A stretch of 64,000 bases of DNA from Crystallibacter sulfonylureivorans_A (GTDB lineage Bacteria > Actinomycetota > Actinomycetes > Actinomycetales > Micrococcaceae). The translations under genes and the position numbers were made by a program. The stretch's first letter is position 1. Every line of letters begins with the position of its first letter. The notes below the pieces were generated by a model. It made no database searches. It worked only from the letters and a program-made list of their open reading frames with translations, and was not told the origin of the DNA. The stretch covers positions 18,973 through 82,972 of the forward strand of contig NZ_JBLKRT010000017.1 in the NCBI RefSeq assembly GCF_047607445.1. The letters are read 5' to 3'. This document shows, piece by piece, positions 61,682 through 64,000 of this stretch.

Positions 61682-62053
61682 ATGGAACTCGGCGCTTTTT
61701 CGATCAGCCTCGCAGTGAAGGACATCGCGGCTTCCGCTGCGTTCTACAAGAAGCTCGGTTTTAGCGATCACGGCGGTGACATCTCGCAGAACTGGCTGAT
61801 CCTGAAGAACGGCGAGACCGTCATCGGCCTCTTCCAGGGCATGTTCGAGAAGAACGCGTTGACCTTCAACCCGGGTTGGACCCAGAACGCGCAGGCACTG
61901 GACTCGTTCACGGACGTGCGTGAACTCCAGCGCGAACTGAAAGCGGAGGGCGTTGAATTCCTGTCGGAAGCCGAGGAGGGAACGACTGGCCCCGCGAGCT
62001 TCATGTTGCTGGACCCGGACGGCAACCCCATCATCGTGGATCAGCACGTCTAA
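61682..62053 (+). CDS. VOC-family (glyoxalase-like) protein
   Basis: Vicinal-oxygen-chelate protein of 123 residues with the beta-alpha-beta-beta-beta pairs. FSISLAVKDIAASAAFYKKLGF opens the fold, and LLDPDGNPIIVDQHV closes it. Some expected metal ligands (His or Glu) are not clear in the first half. It lies 89 bp after the ferredoxin gene on the same strand, so it may belong to the P450 unit. Antibiotic resistance, glyoxalase and dioxygenase roles all occur in this family. Confidence 0.75.
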   Translation: MELGAFSISLAVKDIAASAAFYKKLGFSDHGGDISQNWLILKNGETVIGLFQGMFEKNALTFNPGWTQNAQALDSFTDVRELQRELKAEGVEFLSEAEEGTTGPASFMLLDPDGNPIIVDQHV

Positions 62054-62067
62054 ACAGCGCGCCCACG

Positions 62068-62102
62068 ACTGCGCCCCCGGACCCACGGTCCGGGGGCGCA
62101 GT
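62068..62102. terminator. Convergent terminator, perfect 16-bp stem
   Basis: Arms at 62068-62083 and 62087-62102, loop 3 bases, between the VOC gene and the convergent cold-shock gene. Confidence 0.75.
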
Positions 62103-62115
62103 TCATTCAGGTTTG

Positions 62116-62319
62116 TTAGAGCGTGCGGATGTTCTCGGCCTGCAGGCCCTTGGGGCCTTGCACCACGTCGAACTCCACTCGCTGGTTTTCCTCCAAGGAG
62201 CGGTAGCCGCCGGAAGAGATGGCCGAAAAGTGCGCGAACACGTCCGGTCCGTCGTCATCCTGGCTAATGAAGCCGAAACCCTTTTCGGCGTTGAACCACT
62301 TGACGGTGCCTGTTGCCAT
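62116..62319 (-). CDS. Cold-shock protein (CspA family), second copy
   Basis: OB-fold protein of 67 residues with KGFGFI and DVFAHFSAI motifs. The ATG at 62319 is chosen by the invariant start MATGTVKWFN and a good AGAAGGA site. It is about 75 percent like the copy at 39546-39752 by eye and has an Asp-rich loop (SQDDDG). Role: RNA chaperone in cold or general stress. Confidence 0.93.
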   Translation of the reverse strand: MATGTVKWFNAEKGFGFISQDDDGPDVFAHFSAISSGGYRSLEENQRVEFDVVQGPKGLQAENIRTL

Positions 62320-62492
62320 ACTGATTATCCTTCTTGGCCGCACCGCCGGCTCCCGGTCGGGAACCTATCCCCGCAGGCGTCCACTTACAACCTAGGGGCG
62401 CCACCCATCATGGGCAAGACCCCATGGACCTCAGCGGAAGCAGCGCACCCTAGAGGGTCGTGTCCGCGCCCTAGTGCACCCGGATGGAGTAT

Positions 62493-63089
62493 TCAGCCCT
62501 GAGTGGCGGGCCTGTAGATGTTGATCAGGATTCCGGAGGGCAGCGCCCGGGACTCGGCCAGGCTGAGCCGGCTGAGCGGGAATCCCTCTCCGAACAGCTT
62601 CTTGCCGGCGCCCAGCACCAGCGGATAGACAACCAGCCGGTACTCATCGATCAGGTTGTGCTCGGCCAGCGTCCGGATCAGCTGCGTACTTCCCCAGATG
62701 CGGATCTCGCCGCCCGGCTCCGATCGCAGCTGCTTCACTGCGGTGGGCACGTCGGGGCCGAGCAGCTGCGAGTTCTTCCAAGCAAGATCGCTCAGGGTGT
62801 CCGAGGCGACGTACTTGGGGATCCGGTTGTACCTGCGCGTCAGCTCACCCAGCAGCCCGTCGGCGTTCTCGTCCCACACGCCCCAGGAACCGGCGAAGAT
62901 CTCGTACGTCTTCCGGCCCAGCAGCAGCGCCTCGGTCCTGCTCTCCCACTCGCTGACAATGTCCCCGTCGTCGTAGCCGGCCTGCCAACCGCCGTGCTCG
63001 AAGCCGCCTTCGCGGTCCTCGTCCGGCCCGCCGCCCGCCTGGACAACCCCGTCCAAGGTGATGAACGCCTGCACTACAACCGTACTCAT
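62493..63089 (-). CDS. RibD C-terminal-type dihydrofolate reductase family protein
   Basis: Protein of 198 residues. Hallmarks are VVVQAFITLDGVVQA near the start, EALLLGRKTYEIFAGSW (the DHFR-like substrate helix), IRIWGSTQLIRTLAEHNLIDEYRLVVYPLVLGAGKKLF (in part, residues 128-165) and a closing strand. These NADPH-binding proteins, YwjB/YyaP-like, have unknown substrates. The start is the first ATG. The gene is alone. Confidence 0.82.
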   Translation of the reverse strand: MSTVVVQAFITLDGVVQAGGGPDEDREGGFEHGGWQAGYDDGDIVSEWESRTEALLLGRKTYEIFAGSWGVWDENADGLLGELTRRYNRIPKYVASDTLSDLAWKNSQLLGPDVPTAVKQLRSEPGGEIRIWGSTQLIRTLAEHNLIDEYRLVVYPLVLGAGKKLFGEGFPLSRLSLAESRALPSGILINIYRPATQG

Positions 63090-63200
63090 GCCCGATTCTC
63101 CCGGTCTGCTCAGGGCCCGGGGCTTCCCCGGGCACAGCTTGGGACCGAGTCGACACGGGAATCAGCACCCTGTCAAGGGTGGCTGCCACCCGCGTGAAGC

Positions 63201-63234
63201 ACGACGTCGGTGCCCAGGTGAGCACCGACGTCGT
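63201..63234. terminator. Hairpin upstream of the RibD-C gene and after ferritin
   Basis: ACGACGTCGGTGC (63201-63213) pairs perfectly with GCACCGACGTCGT (63222-63234). It is 36 bp past the ferritin stop on the minus strand and fits as its terminator. The same stem sequence occurs after mdlC. Confidence 0.65.
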
Positions 63235-63269
63235 CCATTGCGTTGTGGTTGAGGCGGGAATCCCAACCG

Positions 63270-63776
63270 CTAGCTGTCTTCTGCAGCCGTCCGGGAGCCG
63301 AGCTGGTCGTCCAGGCGCAGCAGTCCGGGGCCGTCGTCGTTGACCAGCTTGACCCGGCCGATGATCTCGCCGACGGTGGCTTCTTCTTCCAGCTGCTCCT
63401 CGATGAACCAGTTCAGCAGCGGGATGGAGTCGATGTCGCCTTCCTGCTGTGCCAACCGATACAGGTCGCGAATGGATTCGGAGACCTTCTTCTCGTGCGC
63501 CAGCGAGGCTTCGAAGGCCTGCAGCACGCTGTCGGCGGACACCAGCGGAGCGGTGATCGCCTGGATCTTCGGGTGGGCGCCGCGGTCCGTCATGTGGTCG
63601 ATGAACTTGTTGGCGTGGACCACCTCTTCCTCGGCCTGGGCCCGGAACCAGCCGGCAATGCCGGGCAGGTCGATGGCATCCATGTCAATGGCCAGTTGGC
63701 GGTAGACCACGGACGCCTGAAGTTCCAGCGTGACCTGGTCGTTGAACGCTTCTGCAAGTTTTCCTGTGAGTCCCAT
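63270..63776 (-). CDS. Ferritin
   Basis: Iron storage protein of 168 residues, four-helix ferritin. Di-iron ligands fit FNDQVTLELQASVVY (helix A Glu), FRAQAEEEVVHANKF (helix B Glu and His) and NWFIEEQLEEEATV (helix C Glu and Gln). It oxidises Fe(II) and stores Fe(III). The start at 63776 has a good fit to ferritin N-termini. An IdeR-like iron box lies about 40 bp upstream, which matches IdeR activation of ferritin genes in actinobacteria. Confidence 0.9.
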   Translation of the reverse strand: MGLTGKLAEAFNDQVTLELQASVVYRQLAIDMDAIDLPGIAGWFRAQAEEEVVHANKFIDHMTDRGAHPKIQAITAPLVSADSVLQAFEASLAHEKKVSESIRDLYRLAQQEGDIDSIPLLNWFIEEQLEEEATVGEIIGRVKLVNDDGPGLLRLDDQLGSRTAAEDS

Positions 63777-63813
63777 GCTTCCCAGATTATGTGCCGTTTT
63801 GTATCACCGCCAG

Positions 63814-63832
63814 CAAGGTAAGGCAAGCCAAG
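63814..63832. promoter_or_regulatory. IdeR/DtxR-like iron box upstream of ferritin
   Basis: CAAGGTAAGGCAAGCCAAG agrees with the IdeR consensus TTAGGTTAGGCTAACCTAA at 12 of 19 positions, including AGGT-AGGC and CC. It is 38 bp upstream of the ferritin start. Confidence 0.5.
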
Positions 63833-63860
63833 ATTAGGGAAGCCTGCGCTATCCGGCGGC

Positions 63861-64000
63861 TCAGCTGCCGGCGGCGTGGGCAGGTACGGCGGGCTTCGCC
63901 AGCCCCTCAACAACGACGGCGTGGGGCAGCTTGGCAAGTTCCTGCGGCTTGAGCAGCAGCTTGCTGGTGCGGTTGCCGCCGCCCATCACCACGCGGTCGC
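63861..64000 (-). CDS. Unidentified protein, C-terminal fragment (cut by window edge)
   Basis: The minus strand is open from base 64000 to a TGA at 63863-63861, giving 45 residues. The segment KLLLKPQELAKLPHAVVVEG precedes an Ala/Pro tail. I do not recognise it. It reads toward the ferritin gene with the iron box in between. Confidence 0.4.
   Translation of the reverse strand, partial: DRVVMGGGNRTSKLLLKPQELAKLPHAVVVEGLAKPAVPAHAAGS

Overview
This 64 kb window is high-GC chromosomal DNA. The gene families point to a soil actinobacterium of the Micrococcaceae (Arthrobacter/Paenarthrobacter type): a mycothiol-dependent maleylpyruvate isomerase family protein, an IdeR-like iron box, a PadR-type VanR, PutP and BCCT osmolyte carriers, many GTG/TTG starts, and long GC-rich hairpins after genes. 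No rRNA, tRNA, CRISPR array, transposase or phage gene was seen. The genus is inferred from general resemblance only.

Layout. 1-7000: the end of an IclR regulator, 3-hydroxybenzoate 4-hydroxylase (mobA), a secreted M14 carboxypeptidase, a BCCT transporter, a PduO-type cobalamin adenosyltransferase and a second IclR regulator. 7100-12700: a heterodimeric ABC exporter and, divergently, PutP. 12850-34500: a catabolic island for lignin-type aromatics. It holds a LigM-type folate-dependent vanillate O-demethylase, MetF, an MFS carrier, the oxygenase-type vanillate demethylase VanAB with its PadR regulator VanR, a phenylpropanoid:CoA ligase (phdA), three solute-binding lipoproteins, the phdBCDE beta-oxidative side-chain operon with its MarR regulator phdR, and one NitT/TauT-type ABC transporter core (ATPase plus two permeases). 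34500-42600: housekeeping and small genes, including a PLDc_N protein, a Nudix hydrolase, DUF503, a PaaI-like thioesterase, an aldo/keto reductase, a fatty acid desaturase, a cold-shock protein, a two-gene PspA-family unit and a 2-hydroxyacid dehydrogenase. 42600-50800: xanthine dehydrogenase (xdhABC), an SRPBCC protein, a YtcJ-like amidohydrolase and a dienelactone hydrolase. 50900-55600: a DHA2 efflux pump, a lactate/malate-type dehydrogenase and benzoylformate decarboxylase. 55700-64000: a toroid protein, a GYD protein, an APC permease, a LysR regulator divergent from a P450-ferredoxin-VOC unit, a second cold-shock gene, a RibD-C reductase, ferritin and a cut gene at the edge.

How the genes work together. 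p-Coumarate, ferulate or their dihydro forms would enter through the ABC system, be activated by PhdA, and be shortened by PhdD, PhdE, PhdB and PhdC to 4-hydroxybenzoate or vanillate. Vanillate would then be demethylated either by VanAB (releasing formaldehyde) or by the LigM homologue (making 5-methyl-THF, recycled by MetF). 3-Hydroxybenzoate enters protocatechuate through MobA. No protocatechuate ring-cleavage genes lie in the window.

The most interesting signal is regulatory. A 15-bp motif upstream of ligM recurs with one mismatch upstream of one solute-binding protein, with related palindromes between vanA and vanR and a weaker match at metF. A second palindrome next to phdR recurs almost unchanged upstream of phdA and of another solute-binding protein. 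This predicts two small regulons, each fitting a different binding protein to one shared ABC importer, and two vanillate demethylation routes under one repressor. All regulatory and substrate assignments are inference from sequence.
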